Assembly: GCA_035798135.1 (NCBI GenBank)
Contig: JAPFBR010000009.1
Span: 1-64,000 of the forward strand
Direction of reading: 5' to 3'
Length of the DNA stretch: 64,000 bases
DNA from: Sediminicola sp035798135
GTDB taxonomy: Bacteria; Bacteroidota; Bacteroidia; Flavobacteriales; Flavobacteriaceae
Shown here: positions 36,009 through 45,308 of the stretch, piece by piece
Layout of the letters: each line of letters opens with the position of its first letter
How positions within the stretch are numbered: the stretch's first letter is position 1
Position numbers and translations under genes: made by a program
The notes under the pieces: model-generated
The model's database searches: none
The model's input: the letters and a program-made list of their open reading frames with translations, nothing else
Told to the model about the DNA's origin: nothing

Positions 36009-36896
36009 TTAAATCAATTCCAAAAAATAGTGTAAAGCTGAATTTTCATTGCCCTTTTTCCAAGCGGCAAAAAGTTCCGTTTTATATGGTACCTGGTCCA
36101 ATTCCAAAAATTTGATTTTATAATTGAATTCATCACGGAGCGAATTGGGGACAATGGCAACACCCATCCCATTTTCTACCAGCTTAAAAATAGTAGGTCC
36201 ATGAATGGATTTATGGGCAATACGGGGACTAAAGCCATAATCGGCACATAGATTTTGTATTTGTTGGTAGTACATTGGACTATTTTCATTTGGAAAAAGG
36301 ATAAAAGATTCCTCTGCAAGCTGTCCCATATTCTTAAAATTAGACTGATTTACAGGATGATCCAATGGCAAGACCAAAGAAAAATTTTCACTGTATACAG
36401 ATTTTAAATGGATGTCCGATGGTACCTTGTTGGAGCGCATAAAGCCAATATCCAACTGTTCCAGTTCCAGCCCTCTTAGTTGTTCTGTATTGGTGAATTC
36501 TTCCAAATAGAAATTAATTTTGGGATGTTTTTTACTAAACTCTTTTATAATTGGAGGCAAATAACCTTGCATGGCAGAACCTACAAAACCAATTTTTAAT
36601 TGTCCTATAATTCCATCCAAGGACAACTGCCAACGCTCCATGGATTGGTCCACCTGTTGCAATATCATATTGGCCTCTTTTACCAGTAACTCCCCGGATC
36701 TGTTGAGGGCTACCTTGCGATTGGTCCTATTGAACAATGTGCTGCCAAGGGTTCCTTCCAATTGTTTTATATGTTGACTCAAGGCAGATTGTGAAATAAA
36801 TAATAGCTCTGCTGCTTGGGTATAATGTAGTGTATCAGCCAATACCAAGAAATAACGCAAGGATCGCAGCTCTAATTGATTAATATTACTTATCAT
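36009..36896 (-). CDS. LysR-family transcriptional regulator
   Basis: 295 residues. N-terminal winged helix-turn-helix (residues about 10-68: LRSLRYFLVLADTLHYTQAA, FISQSALSQHIKQLE) and a periplasmic-binding-protein-like effector domain (about 95-290). Same strand as the fusion gene, 63 bp upstream of it, and divergent from the DUF1338 gene with 65 bp between starts. That short shared region is a typical LysR control point; TAAT and ATTA lie 18 bases apart there (near 36905-36926), a possible T-N11-A-type site. The effector is probably a pathway intermediate. Confidence 0.9.
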   Translation of the reverse strand: MISNINQLELRSLRYFLVLADTLHYTQAAELLFISQSALSQHIKQLEGTLGSTLFNRTNRKVALNRSGELLVKEANMILQQVDQSMERWQLSLDGIIGQLKIGFVGSAMQGYLPPIIKEFSKKHPKINFYLEEFTNTEQLRGLELEQLDIGFMRSNKVPSDIHLKSVYSENFSLVLPLDHPVNQSNFKNMGQLAEESFILFPNENSPMYYQQIQNLCADYGFSPRIAHKSIHGPTIFKLVENGMGVAIVPNSLRDEFNYKIKFLELDQVPYKTELFAAWKKGNENSALHYFLELI

Positions 36897-36961
36897 TTAA
36901 CATGTAATAAGAATTGTGTCGAATTAAAAGTACGATTAAATTTGCATCTATAAAATATATA

Positions 36962-37876
36962 ATGATGGTTACAAATGATTTTTCTCCCTTAGCTAATGTT
37001 TTGGATGCCTTATTCACCCCATACAAAACCAGGGTTCCTGATGTGGCAAAAGTAAATGCTGCCATGATTGCTCGTGGCGTTATAGAAAATGAGAACCAAA
37101 TAATAAATGATCATATTGCTTTTAGAACCTTAGGTGTCCCAAATTTAGGGATTGCCTCATTCGAGAAAATATTTCTGCATTTCGGTTATGTAAAAAGAGA
37201 TTACTACTTCTTTGAAGGCAAAAAACTAAATGCGTACTGGTATGCTCCACCTTCTGATGAGTATCCCCGCATTTTTATGAGTGAACTAAGGGTAGAGGAT
37301 CTATCTGAAGAAGCGCAGCATATCATACATAAGTATACCAAACACATCACCTCCGATCCAGTTGATTCATTGGACCTAAATGATGCAAATGCTGTTGGGG
37401 ATTTTTTCCATAACGCCCTTTGGCAGTTACCAACAATATCCGACTACCAATGTTTGGCGGAAGAAAGCGAATATGCCGCTTGGGTTATCCATAATAGGTA
37501 CTACCTCAACCATTATACTATTAGCATTCATGAATTTTCTGAGGAATTTAACACTGTTGAGAAATTTAATATATTCTTGGAATCTGAAGGTATCTCCCTG
37601 AACACCTCCGGAGGGAAAATAAAAACTAGCCCAGATGGCTTGTTAAAACAGAGCAGTACCATTGCAAAAATGGTTGAAGCCGAGTTTTCAGGTGGTCACA
37701 AAATGGAAATAGCGGGTAGCTATGTTGAATTTGCAGAAAGGCTGGTCCTACCCGAATTTAGCCATTTGGAACCAACCTCTATTCAACGCAAACACAGGCG
37801 AGATGGCTTTGAATCTGCGAATGCGGACAAGATATTTGAAAGCACATATTCCGAACAAACCAATAGTACTAAATAG
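36962..37876 (+). CDS. DUF1338 family 2-oxoadipate dioxygenase/decarboxylase-like protein
   Basis: 304 residues from the ATG at 36962 (the preceding open codons back to a TTG at 36914 overlap the divergent promoter and look unlike the family). DUF1338 proteins (HglS/YdcJ) were shown in Pseudomonas to convert 2-oxoadipate to D-2-hydroxyglutarate with Fe(II) and O2 in lysine catabolism. Family metal ligands can be placed: His in NDHIAFRTLG, a second His in the HYTISIHEF region, and Glu in GSYVEFAERLV; the substrate-binding Arg is in AFRTLG. Cytosolic. The position next to the LysR regulator and the kinase-lyase fusion supports a lysine/hydroxylysine degradation cluster. A terminator follows at 37918. 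Confidence 0.85.
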   Translation: MMVTNDFSPLANVLDALFTPYKTRVPDVAKVNAAMIARGVIENENQIINDHIAFRTLGVPNLGIASFEKIFLHFGYVKRDYYFFEGKKLNAYWYAPPSDEYPRIFMSELRVEDLSEEAQHIIHKYTKHITSDPVDSLDLNDANAVGDFFHNALWQLPTISDYQCLAEESEYAAWVIHNRYYLNHYTISIHEFSEEFNTVEKFNIFLESEGISLNTSGGKIKTSPDGLLKQSSTIAKMVEAEFSGGHKMEIAGSYVEFAERLVLPEFSHLEPTSIQRKHRRDGFESANADKIFESTYSEQTNSTK

Positions 37877-37917
37877 TGCTCATTTCTGGTTTAACGTATT
37901 TTGTAAATAAATTAATA

Positions 37918-37953
37918 AGGACCATAAACACTTTTTTATGGTCCTACCTTTTT
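37918..37953 (+). terminator. Intrinsic terminator after DUF1338 gene
   Basis: AGGACCATAA at 37918-37927 pairs with TTATGGTCCT at 37936-37945, with a short T-rich loop, then ACCTTTTTG. The 10-bp stem is perfect. Confidence 0.75.
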
Positions 37954-38296
37954 GACACTGGGACAACTTAAAAAAATTTGCTTTTGAAAAAAATGGCCTG
38001 GTCTATTGGCTGGTCTTAACAGGATATGATTGGATTGGCTTAAATGAGTCTGTACTTGTACTACCCTGAAGTTTAAAGATAATTTTGTGATTGTAATCAA
38101 CTATTTGAGGTTCTAAATTAAATGAATTCATTACATTAGGGTACGAAAAGATTAAACCAACCATTCATATTTTAATTTTACACTTGGAAGATTATCAAAA
38201 AACCCTACTCTTCATCCCATATATCGGACTTTTCAATCAAGAAGTAATTAATATAGGCAATGGAACGGTTTCTTATTCTAATCAATACTCTAGATA
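37954..38296 (+). other. Intergenic region before the AI-2E family gene
   Basis: About 340 bp without a gene. It must contain the promoter of the exporter. I see no recognised regulatory motif. Confidence 0.4.
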
Positions 38297-39364
38297 ATGA
38301 ATATAAAAAACAGCTTTTCCGGGTCCTATCTTAAATACCTTCAGGTACTGTTTTTTACGGTTCTTATCCTTTATTTTGGCCAATCCCTATTCATTCCATT
38401 ATCCTTTTCTTTATTAATAGCGCTGATACTCTATCCATTTTGCAATATGCTGGAGAAGAAGAAATGGCCTAAAAGTTTGGCTATTGCCTTTTCAATGTCC
38501 CTAGTGTTTTTATTGTTCTTCGGTATATTTTGGATTTTAATATGGCAATTGAATTACTTAAAAAATGATATCCCATTTCTTGTAGAAAAAATGCGGGAAG
38601 GTTTGGAAGAATGGCTCAAAGAAAATTTTGACCTAAAGTTTGATTTTGAAACGTTTTGGATAGAAAACTTAACAACCAACTCAGGAAATGGAATAGGGGC
38701 ATTTATACAGGCATTGTTCAAAAATATCGGCAACTTTTTATTTTCATTGTTTATGATACCTGTTTTCACTGTTTTGTTCCTCTATCATCGATGGCAATTT
38801 GTACAGGTGTTACGTTCCATGATCAGCGAAAAATATCACCAAAAGCTTCATTTTATCCTGCATGAAGTATCACATTCCTATTACAAATATGTCATTGGCC
38901 TTATCAAGGTATATCTAATTGTGGGGATCCTTAACAGTATAGGATTAATGCTATTAGGCGTGGAACATGCCATTTTGTTTGGGATGCTTAGTGCTATAAT
39001 GACCATTGTACCCTATGTGGGAATTATTATAAGTTCACTTTTACCTATTTCGGTGGTATATATCACAACAGGATCTTGGCTTTATCCAATAGGCGTAATT
39101 GCTGTTTTTTCCATAGTTCAATATTTGGAGAGCAGTATTATTTTTCCGAAAATCGTTGGGGAGCAAATGAATGTGAGCACTTGGGCCATACTAGTTGCCC
39201 TTATTGGTGGGGGTATTATATGGGGGGTTTCCGGGATGGTTTTATTTATCCCATTCGTGGCCATCATTAAAATCGTAAGTGGTCACATAGATGAGTGGCG
39301 GCCAATTAACCTATTGCTTAGTCGAGGGGATGAATCAATATCCAAAGAAAAGAAAATCGACTAG
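38297..39364 (+). CDS. AI-2E family transporter (PerM/UPF0118)
   Basis: 355 residues with about seven or eight transmembrane helices: pairs near 12-50, one near 60-80, a soluble loop to about 145, then hydrophobic stretches 150-170, 205-225 and a dense C-terminal set (230-330). Family motifs include PFCNMLEKKKWPKSLAI near the first loop and the conserved C-terminal FGMLSAIMTIVPYVGIIISSLLP. Members export small molecules or act as Na+/H+ antiporters; the AI-2 role of the founding member is doubtful as a general function. Monocistronic, followed by the DUF294 gene 130 bp downstream. Confidence 0.88.
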   Translation: MNIKNSFSGSYLKYLQVLFFTVLILYFGQSLFIPLSFSLLIALILYPFCNMLEKKKWPKSLAIAFSMSLVFLLFFGIFWILIWQLNYLKNDIPFLVEKMREGLEEWLKENFDLKFDFETFWIENLTTNSGNGIGAFIQALFKNIGNFLFSLFMIPVFTVLFLYHRWQFVQVLRSMISEKYHQKLHFILHEVSHSYYKYVIGLIKVYLIVGILNSIGLMLLGVEHAILFGMLSAIMTIVPYVGIIISSLLPISVVYITTGSWLYPIGVIAVFSIVQYLESSIIFPKIVGEQMNVSTWAILVALIGGGIIWGVSGMVLFIPFVAIIKIVSGHIDEWRPINLLLSRGDESISKEKKID

Positions 39365-39496
39365 TGAATCGCAAATGCAATTACGGTCAATCCATTTTTC
39401 TCTTTTGAGATGTCTCGTTTTTCAAATATTCAATTATTGTCTATTTTTAAGTATATTCATTTGCCTATAAAGTAACTTTATCCACAAATTTGTGCC

Positions 39497-41419
39497 ATGA
39501 AGAATACCATTTCCCATAGGGTTGCTGATTTTTTAAAAAATTACCCTCCGTTCAGCTTTCTCCAAAAGTCAGAGATTGAAACACTATCGGAACATATATC
39601 CATAATATATAAAGAAAAAGATACCCTTATTTTTTCAGAAAACGAGGAGTCGCACTCCCAGTTCTACGTCGTGCATAAAGGAGCCGTAGCTTTGCGCAAA
39701 AGCCCAAATAATGATATTGTGGATATTTGCGATGAGGGTGATATTTTTGGATTAAGACCTCTGATAGCTTTTGAAAATTATAAGATGGAGGCTAAAACCC
39801 ATGAGGAAAGTATACTCTATGCTATTCCAATTACAATTTTCAAGCCCTATGCTCTGGAAAATAAGGACGTAGGGAACTTTCTTATTGAAAGCTTCGCCTC
39901 CAACACCCGTAATCCCTATTCCAAAAGTCACAGAGGAAAACTTTTTGGTGAATCGGAAATATTGGAGGAAACCAATACCATTCAAAAACTACATGATCTT
40001 CAACCCGTTAAATATTCAAAAAAACTTGTCACCTGTTCTGGACGGACAACGGTGAAGACCATAGCGGAAACCATGACGAAGAAAAATGTTGGCGCCATGC
40101 TGGTGGTGAAGGACTTTTTACCCATAGGGATAATAACGGATAAAGATTTAAGGAACAAAATAGTGACGGGAGAATTTCCCATTACCACCACCGCATCAAA
40201 AATAATGACCTCCCCAGTAATCACTTATCGCAAGAATCTCACCATCACCCAAGCCCAAATGGCCATGATGAAGAGCAATATCAGTCACTTGTGCCTTACA
40301 AAAGACGGAACAACCAATACCAAAGCTTGTGGCATCCTTTCCAAGCATGATATCATGGTTGCCCTAGGAAATAATCCTGCTGTGCTTATCAAAGCAATTA
40401 AAAGAACCAAGAAATTTAAGAAAATCAAGCCTATACGGGCAAGTATTATGTATTTATTGAAGGGGTATTTGGCCCAGAATATTCCAATGACCCTCACCTC
40501 CAAAATTATTGCTGAGTTAAATGATGCCTGTATAAAGCAAGTAGTAAAAATAGCCTTGACCAAAATGCAGGATCCGCCACCAGTAAAATTTGCATGGCTG
40601 GCCATGGGGAGCCAAGGAAGAAGTGAACAATTGTTGCATACAGATCAGGATAATGCCCTTGTATTTGAAGACGTGGATGAGCAACTTTATGAAAGTACAA
40701 AATCCTATTTTTTAAAATTGGCAACAATCGTCAACAAAGGTCTAAACGATATCGGGTATGACTATTGTCCTGCAGAAATGATGGCCTCAAACCCCAAATG
40801 GTGCCAGAGTCTAGGGGAATGGAAAAAAACCGTTTCCCATTGGATCACCAATCCCGGTAATGATGAAGTATTGTTGTCCTCCATATTTTACGACTACAGT
40901 CTGGCCTATGGTGATAGCCAATTGGTCAACGAACTGTCCGAGTATATATTCAAAAGCGTCAGCAGCTATCCTATATTTTATGTCCATTTGGCGAGTGGGG
41001 CTTTACAAAATCCATCACCTACCGGTTTTTTTAGACAATTTGTGGTGGAACAGGATGGTGCGCATAAAGATTTTTTTGATATCAAAAGAAGGGCATTAAT
41101 GCCTTTGACCGATGCCGCCCGCGTACTGATCCTGTCCCACTCCGTAAAATCCATCAACAATACCTCGGAGAGATTTGAAAAGCTGGCCCAATTGGAGCCA
41201 AATAACGAAGAATTATATTTGGCCTGCTCCTATGCCTCAAAAGCCCTCTTGAAATTTAGGACCAAGCAGGGCTTGCTCCATAATGATTCTGGGAGGTTCA
41301 TAGCACTGGAATCTTTAACCAAGGAGGAAAAAATAAAACTTAAAAGAACATTCAAGACCATTTCTGAACTTCAGGAGCTCATTTCGGTCCGTTTTAAAGT
41401 AGCTAACATATTAGGATGA
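39497..41419 (+). CDS. cNMP-binding / CBS / DUF294 nucleotidyltransferase protein
   Basis: 640 residues, cytosolic. Residues about 15-130 form a cyclic-nucleotide-binding domain (FYVVHKGAVALRK, DICDEGDIFGLRPL). About 170-300 is a pair of CBS domains (TVKTIAETMTKKNVGAMLVV and SKIMTSPVITYRKNLTITQA). About 330-470 is a DUF294 nucleotidyltransferase (AMGSQGRSEQLLHTDQDNAL, with the GS...R and DxD-like residues), and the DUF294 C-terminal helical domain ends it. This domain order is common in bacteria, and the substrate of the nucleotidyltransferase is not known. Inference: activity is set by cAMP and an adenine nucleotide, which could link it to the cyclase at 23316. Its stop overlaps the start of the exonuclease by four bases (ATGA), so the two are co-translated. 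Confidence 0.9.
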   Translation: MKNTISHRVADFLKNYPPFSFLQKSEIETLSEHISIIYKEKDTLIFSENEESHSQFYVVHKGAVALRKSPNNDIVDICDEGDIFGLRPLIAFENYKMEAKTHEESILYAIPITIFKPYALENKDVGNFLIESFASNTRNPYSKSHRGKLFGESEILEETNTIQKLHDLQPVKYSKKLVTCSGRTTVKTIAETMTKKNVGAMLVVKDFLPIGIITDKDLRNKIVTGEFPITTTASKIMTSPVITYRKNLTITQAQMAMMKSNISHLCLTKDGTTNTKACGILSKHDIMVALGNNPAVLIKAIKRTKKFKKIKPIRASIMYLLKGYLAQNIPMTLTSKIIAELNDACIKQVVKIALTKMQDPPPVKFAWLAMGSQGRSEQLLHTDQDNALVFEDVDEQLYESTKSYFLKLATIVNKGLNDIGYDYCPAEMMASNPKWCQSLGEWKKTVSHWITNPGNDEVLLSSIFYDYSLAYGDSQLVNELSEYIFKSVSSYPIFYVHLASGALQNPSPTGFFRQFVVEQDGAHKDFFDIKRRALMPLTDAARVLILSHSVKSINNTSERFEKLAQLEPNNEELYLACSYASKALLKFRTKQGLLHNDSGRFIALESLTKEEKIKLKRTFKTISELQELISVRFKVANILG

Positions 41420-42075
41420 TCAATCTCTTCAGAAAACATAAAAAGGATTTACCCGATTTTTGGATCTCTTACGAGGAGTCATTCGATAAGAAAATTCCCC
41501 ATGATCTAAAGTCGGTGCGCTTTGTAGTCCTGGATACAGAGACCACAGGATTTGATTATAACAATGATCGCATCCTTTGCATCGGGGCTATCGGACTTCA
41601 AAACAATACCATAACTTTAAAAGATAGCTTGGAGGTGTTCGTACATCAAGAACAGTACAATATTGAAAGTGCAGAAATACATTGTATCCTAAAAAAAGGA
41701 AAAATTGAGCGCATAACTGAAATTGAGGCGTTACGGCAATTGCTGGCGTACCTTGGAAATTCCATAATCATAGCTCACCATACCAAATTTGATATTACGA
41801 TGATCAATAAGGCTCTGGAACGCCATGGACTGCCCAAACTAAAGAACAAAGCATTGGACACCGCCGTTCTTTACCAAAAATCCTTGCTGATGACCACTTT
41901 GCTGGATAAAAAAGAGCATTATTCCTTGGACGATCTTGCAGATAAATTCAATATTTCAAAAGAGGACAGGCATACAGCCATAGGGGACGCCTATATTACT
42001 GCCATCGCTTTTCAAAAGATATTGAATCGGATGAAATACAGGAAAGAACCTACCCTCAAGGATTTGTTCAAATAA
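41416..42075 (+). CDS. DnaQ-like DEDDh 3'-5' exonuclease
   Basis: 219 residues. The four acidic residues and His of DEDDh exonucleases are visible: VVLDTETTGFD near residue 43 (D, E), HHTKFDITMIN (D) near 117 and RHTAIGDAYITA (H, D) near 178. It resembles the proofreading epsilon subunit and the stand-alone exonucleases that follow DUF294 genes in many genomes. It overlaps the upstream gene by four bases. The substrate could be DNA, RNA or small nucleotides. Because the pairing with DUF294 proteins is conserved, it may act on products of that enzyme. Confidence 0.9.
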   Translation: MINLFRKHKKDLPDFWISYEESFDKKIPHDLKSVRFVVLDTETTGFDYNNDRILCIGAIGLQNNTITLKDSLEVFVHQEQYNIESAEIHCILKKGKIERITEIEALRQLLAYLGNSIIIAHHTKFDITMINKALERHGLPKLKNKALDTAVLYQKSLLMTTLLDKKEHYSLDDLADKFNISKEDRHTAIGDAYITAIAFQKILNRMKYRKEPTLKDLFK

Positions 42076-42132
42076 AAAAGTCCCAAGAGCAGTAACCTTT
42101 TTCTTGGAGCATTAATCTTTTAAAATAGTAGG

Positions 42133-43083
42133 CTACGACTTTAAATAGGCGAGAACATTTTTTTCAATACGTAACTGAATATCGGATATGTCTGCCTTAA
42201 TGAACGTCTCCCCTGTAATATTCTCGTAAAGTTCTATATACCTATCAGATACCGTTGTAACATATTTATCGGACATTACAGGCACTTTTTGTCCTTTTAG
42301 TCCCTGGAACCCTTCACTGATCAACCACTGTCTCACGAACTCCTTAGAAAGTTGCTTTTGGGGCTCTTCCTTTTGTTGTCTTTCTTTATAACCGTCAGAA
42401 TAAAAATAGCGGGAAGAATCGGGGGTATGTATTTCATCTATCAATACTATTTTCCCTTCCTTGGTCTTGCCAAATTCATATTTAGTATCTACCAGGATCA
42501 ATCCTCTTTTATCAGCTATTTCGGTGCCTCTTTGAAATAGGTCTCGCGTATATTTTTCAAGAACAAGATAATCTTCTTCTGCTACAATACCTCGTTTTAT
42601 AATATCCTCTCTGGAAATATCCTCATCATGATCTCCCATTTCAGCCTTTGTTGCGGGGGTAATGATTGGTTGTGGAAACTTATCGTTTTCTTTCATACCA
42701 TCAGGCATTGACACCCCACATAAAATCCTTTTTCCCAGTTTGTATTCCCTAGCTGCATGGCCCGACATATACCCGCGGATTACCATCTCTACCTTAAAAG
42801 GCTCACAGGCATAGCCAACGGCGACATTAGGGTCTGGGGTTGCCAGAAGCCAGTTCGGCACAATATCGGCCGTATCTGCCATCATTTTGGTGGCTATCTG
42901 ATTTAATATCTGTCCTTTGTAGGGAATCCCTTTAGGCATGACCACATCAAAGGCAGAAAGTCGATCTGTGGCGACCATTACCAAAATATTGTTCTCCAAA
43001 TGGTATACTTCCCTAACTTTTCCCTCGTAATGACTTTTTTGTCCCGGAAAATTAAAATTTGTGCCTGTAATGGTATTGCTCAT
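42133..43083 (-). CDS. purC: SAICAR synthetase
   Basis: 316 residues. It catalyses the ATP-dependent joining of CAIR and aspartate in purine synthesis. Motifs: YEGKVREVYHLENNILVMVATDRLSAFDVVMP at the N-terminus, RGYMSGHAAREYKLGKRILCG, and VDTKYEFGKTKEGKIVLIDEIHTPDSSRY. It follows phoH by 6 bp on the same strand, so the two form an operon. Length is typical of the longer (eukaryote-like) form found in Bacteroidota. Confidence 0.97.
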   Translation of the reverse strand: MSNTITGTNFNFPGQKSHYEGKVREVYHLENNILVMVATDRLSAFDVVMPKGIPYKGQILNQIATKMMADTADIVPNWLLATPDPNVAVGYACEPFKVEMVIRGYMSGHAAREYKLGKRILCGVSMPDGMKENDKFPQPIITPATKAEMGDHDEDISREDIIKRGIVAEEDYLVLEKYTRDLFQRGTEIADKRGLILVDTKYEFGKTKEGKIVLIDEIHTPDSSRYFYSDGYKERQQKEEPQKQLSKEFVRQWLISEGFQGLKGQKVPVMSDKYVTTVSDRYIELYENITGETFIKADISDIQLRIEKNVLAYLKS

Positions 43084-43089
43084 TTATAC

Positions 43090-44043
43090 TTAATTTTGAT
43101 GCTCTATATCTTTATAGGCATCAATTACCTTTTTAACCAAACGGTGACGGATTACATCTTTGTCGTCCAGATATATTATTCCGATTCCTTCTATATTTTT
43201 AAGCACTAAAAGAGCCTCTTTTAAACCAGAGGTAATTCTTCTGGGTAAATCTATTTGTCCTGGATCCCCTGTTATGACGAACTTGGCATTCTTACCCATC
43301 CGGGTCAGAAACATTTTCATTTGCGCGTGGGTGGTATTTTGGGCCTCATCCAAGATCACAAAGGCATTGTCCAACGTTCTCCCCCGCATAAAGGCCAAGG
43401 GTGCTATTTGAATGGTGCCGTTTTCTATAAAATGAGCTAGTTTTTCAGCCGGAATCATGTCCCGTAGGGCATCATATAAGGGCTGCATGTAGGGATCTAA
43501 TTTCTCCTTTAAATCTCCGGGCAGAAACCCTAAATTCTCCCCCGCCTCTACTGCAGGTCTGGTTAAGATGATACGCTTTACTTGCTTTTCCTTTAGCGCT
43601 TTTACTGCCAAGGCCACACCGGTATAGGTCTTACCGGTCCCAGCCGGACCTACGGCAAAAACCATATCATTTATTTTGGAAGAATCAACCAATTTTTGTT
43701 GGTTCAAGGTTTGGGCCTTTATCAACCTTCCACTAACACCATGTAGGAGGACATCGGTACTAATTTGGGAAGGTCCCAAGTCCTCTTGTCCATTACTGGC
43801 AAGAATTCTTTCAATGACGTTCTCATCTAGCTTGTTGTACTTCGCAAAATGGGCCGTCATTTTTTCAAACCGCCTATCAAACTCTTCCAAGAGGTCTTCA
43901 TCCCCATACACTTTTACCTTACTGCCCCTTGCAACAATCTTCAACTTGGGGAAGTATTTTTTAAGTAAATCAATGTTCTCATTCTGCTGTCCAAAAAATT
44001 CCCTTGGACTAATTTCCGTAAGTTCAATTATAAGTTCGTTCAA
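43090..44043 (-). CDS. phoH: PhoH family ATPase
   Basis: 317 residues. N-terminal small domain (about 1-110) and a P-loop ATPase/helicase-like domain with Walker A GPAGTGKTYTGVAL near residue 135, Walker B AFVILDEAQNTT near 235 and the motif GDPGQIDLP near 262. PhoH-like proteins are implicated in RNA metabolism and phosphate stress. It is first in the phoH-purC operon, and divergent from the SAM hydrolase gene with about 125 bp between them. Confidence 0.93.
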   Translation of the reverse strand: MNELIIELTEISPREFFGQQNENIDLLKKYFPKLKIVARGSKVKVYGDEDLLEEFDRRFEKMTAHFAKYNKLDENVIERILASNGQEDLGPSQISTDVLLHGVSGRLIKAQTLNQQKLVDSSKINDMVFAVGPAGTGKTYTGVALAVKALKEKQVKRIILTRPAVEAGENLGFLPGDLKEKLDPYMQPLYDALRDMIPAEKLAHFIENGTIQIAPLAFMRGRTLDNAFVILDEAQNTTHAQMKMFLTRMGKNAKFVITGDPGQIDLPRRITSGLKEALLVLKNIEGIGIIYLDDKDVIRHRLVKKVIDAYKDIEHQN

Positions 44044-44170
44044 AGAATATGGATTTAAAAGTTTATGTCTGTAAAGAAAATTTCCTTTGGCTATTTTTTT
44101 GCGTAATTTTGTTTAACAAACTTAAGTAAAAAATCAGTTTGCATTCCTAAAAACATATCAACAGTGCTAC

Positions 44171-45001
44171 ATGGCAATCATTACGTTAACAACTGATTTT
44201 GGACATAAAGATCATTTTATTGGGGCAATTAAGGGCACTATCTACAGTGAACTCAATGATGCCCGGATTGTTGATATTTCGCACTCCATAAGTCCATTCA
44301 ATATACAGGAATGCGCCTATATTCTTAAAAATTCCTATAAGACTTTCCCCAAAGGAACGATACATATAGTTGGTATAGATTCCGAAAAAACACCAGAAAA
44401 CCAGCATATTGCGGTTTTTGTGGACGGTCATTATTTTATTGTGGCCAACAACGGGGTCCTAGGATTGATCATCTCAGAAGTTCAACCAGATAAAATTGTA
44501 GAAATCAGTTTACCGGATACCGGCCAGACCCCATTTGCAGTAATGGATGTCTTTGTAAAAGTTGCGTGCCATATTTCGAGGGGAGGCACCTTGGAGGTTG
44601 TTGGTAAATTCTTTGATCAACTGCGGGATCTAAAAGAATTTGCTCCAATTGTTTCAGATAATTTCAAGACTATCACTGGCCATGTCATATATATTGACAA
44701 TTATGGCAATGTAGTTTCCAATATACAAAAAAGCCTATTTGAGGCCTACCGAAATGGTCGAAAATTTGAATTAATGGCCAGGAATAAAAAATTGACAGAG
44801 ATACACAGAAAGTTTAGTGAAATCATCAATTTTGATCTGGATAAAAATCAAAGAAAAGGCCCAGGGGATCTTCTGGCCCTCTTTAATTCTTCCGATTATA
44901 TAGAATTGGCCATCTATAAAAGTGACCTTAATACCGTTGGAGGAGCTTCTACCCTATTAGGTCTTGACTATAGGGATACCATTACCATAAACTTTATTTA
45001 A
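44171..45001 (+). CDS. SAM hydrolase (DUF62, S-adenosyl-L-methionine hydroxide adenosyltransferase)
   Basis: 276 residues. The DUF62 family uses a water molecule to split S-adenosylmethionine into adenosine and methionine. N-terminal motif ITLTTDFGHKDHFIGAIKG, then DISHSISPFNIQECAYIL and GIDSEKT. The C-terminal beta-barrel domain has GHVIYIDNYGNVVSNI with the family Asp-Asn-(Tyr/Phe)-Gly-Asn motif. The stop codon abuts the ATG of the ABM gene, and gldF follows 10 bp after that, so four genes form one operon in which metabolic genes precede gliding genes. Confidence 0.92.
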   Translation: MAIITLTTDFGHKDHFIGAIKGTIYSELNDARIVDISHSISPFNIQECAYILKNSYKTFPKGTIHIVGIDSEKTPENQHIAVFVDGHYFIVANNGVLGLIISEVQPDKIVEISLPDTGQTPFAVMDVFVKVACHISRGGTLEVVGKFFDQLRDLKEFAPIVSDNFKTITGHVIYIDNYGNVVSNIQKSLFEAYRNGRKFELMARNKKLTEIHRKFSEIINFDLDKNQRKGPGDLLALFNSSDYIELAIYKSDLNTVGGASTLLGLDYRDTITINFI

Positions 45002-45298
45002 ATGTTTGTACGAATTGTAAAATTGACCTTTAAAAAAGAAAATATCGCTAGTTTTGAGCAAATTTTTGAAGAAACAAAAGAAGTGATAAGAAATGTAGAA
45101 GGATGTACCTTTTTAGAATTGTTACAGGATAGGAATAATCCTAACATTTTCTTTACCTATAGCTTTTGGCAAAAAGAAGAAAATTTGGACAATTATAGAA
45201 ATTCAGAACTCTTTAAAAATATTTGGGGCAAAACTAAAACACTGTTCGCTGAAAGAGCTGAAGCTTGGAGTATGGATAAAAAAACAACTTTAAACTGA
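45002..45298 (+). CDS. ABM-type quinol monooxygenase family protein
   Basis: 98 residues, a single antibiotic-biosynthesis-monooxygenase fold domain (VRIVKLTFKKENIASFEQIF, NVEGCTFLELLQDRNNPNIFFTYSFWQ, HEN/NYR tail). Members are small dimeric cofactor-free monooxygenases or haem-degrading proteins, and the substrate is unknown here. The ATG follows the preceding TAA directly and the stop is 10 bp before gldF, so it is tightly coupled to both. Confidence 0.85.
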   Translation: MFVRIVKLTFKKENIASFEQIFEETKEVIRNVEGCTFLELLQDRNNPNIFFTYSFWQKEENLDNYRNSELFKNIWGKTKTLFAERAEAWSMDKKTTLN

Positions 45299-45308
45299 TC
45301 ATAACGGG

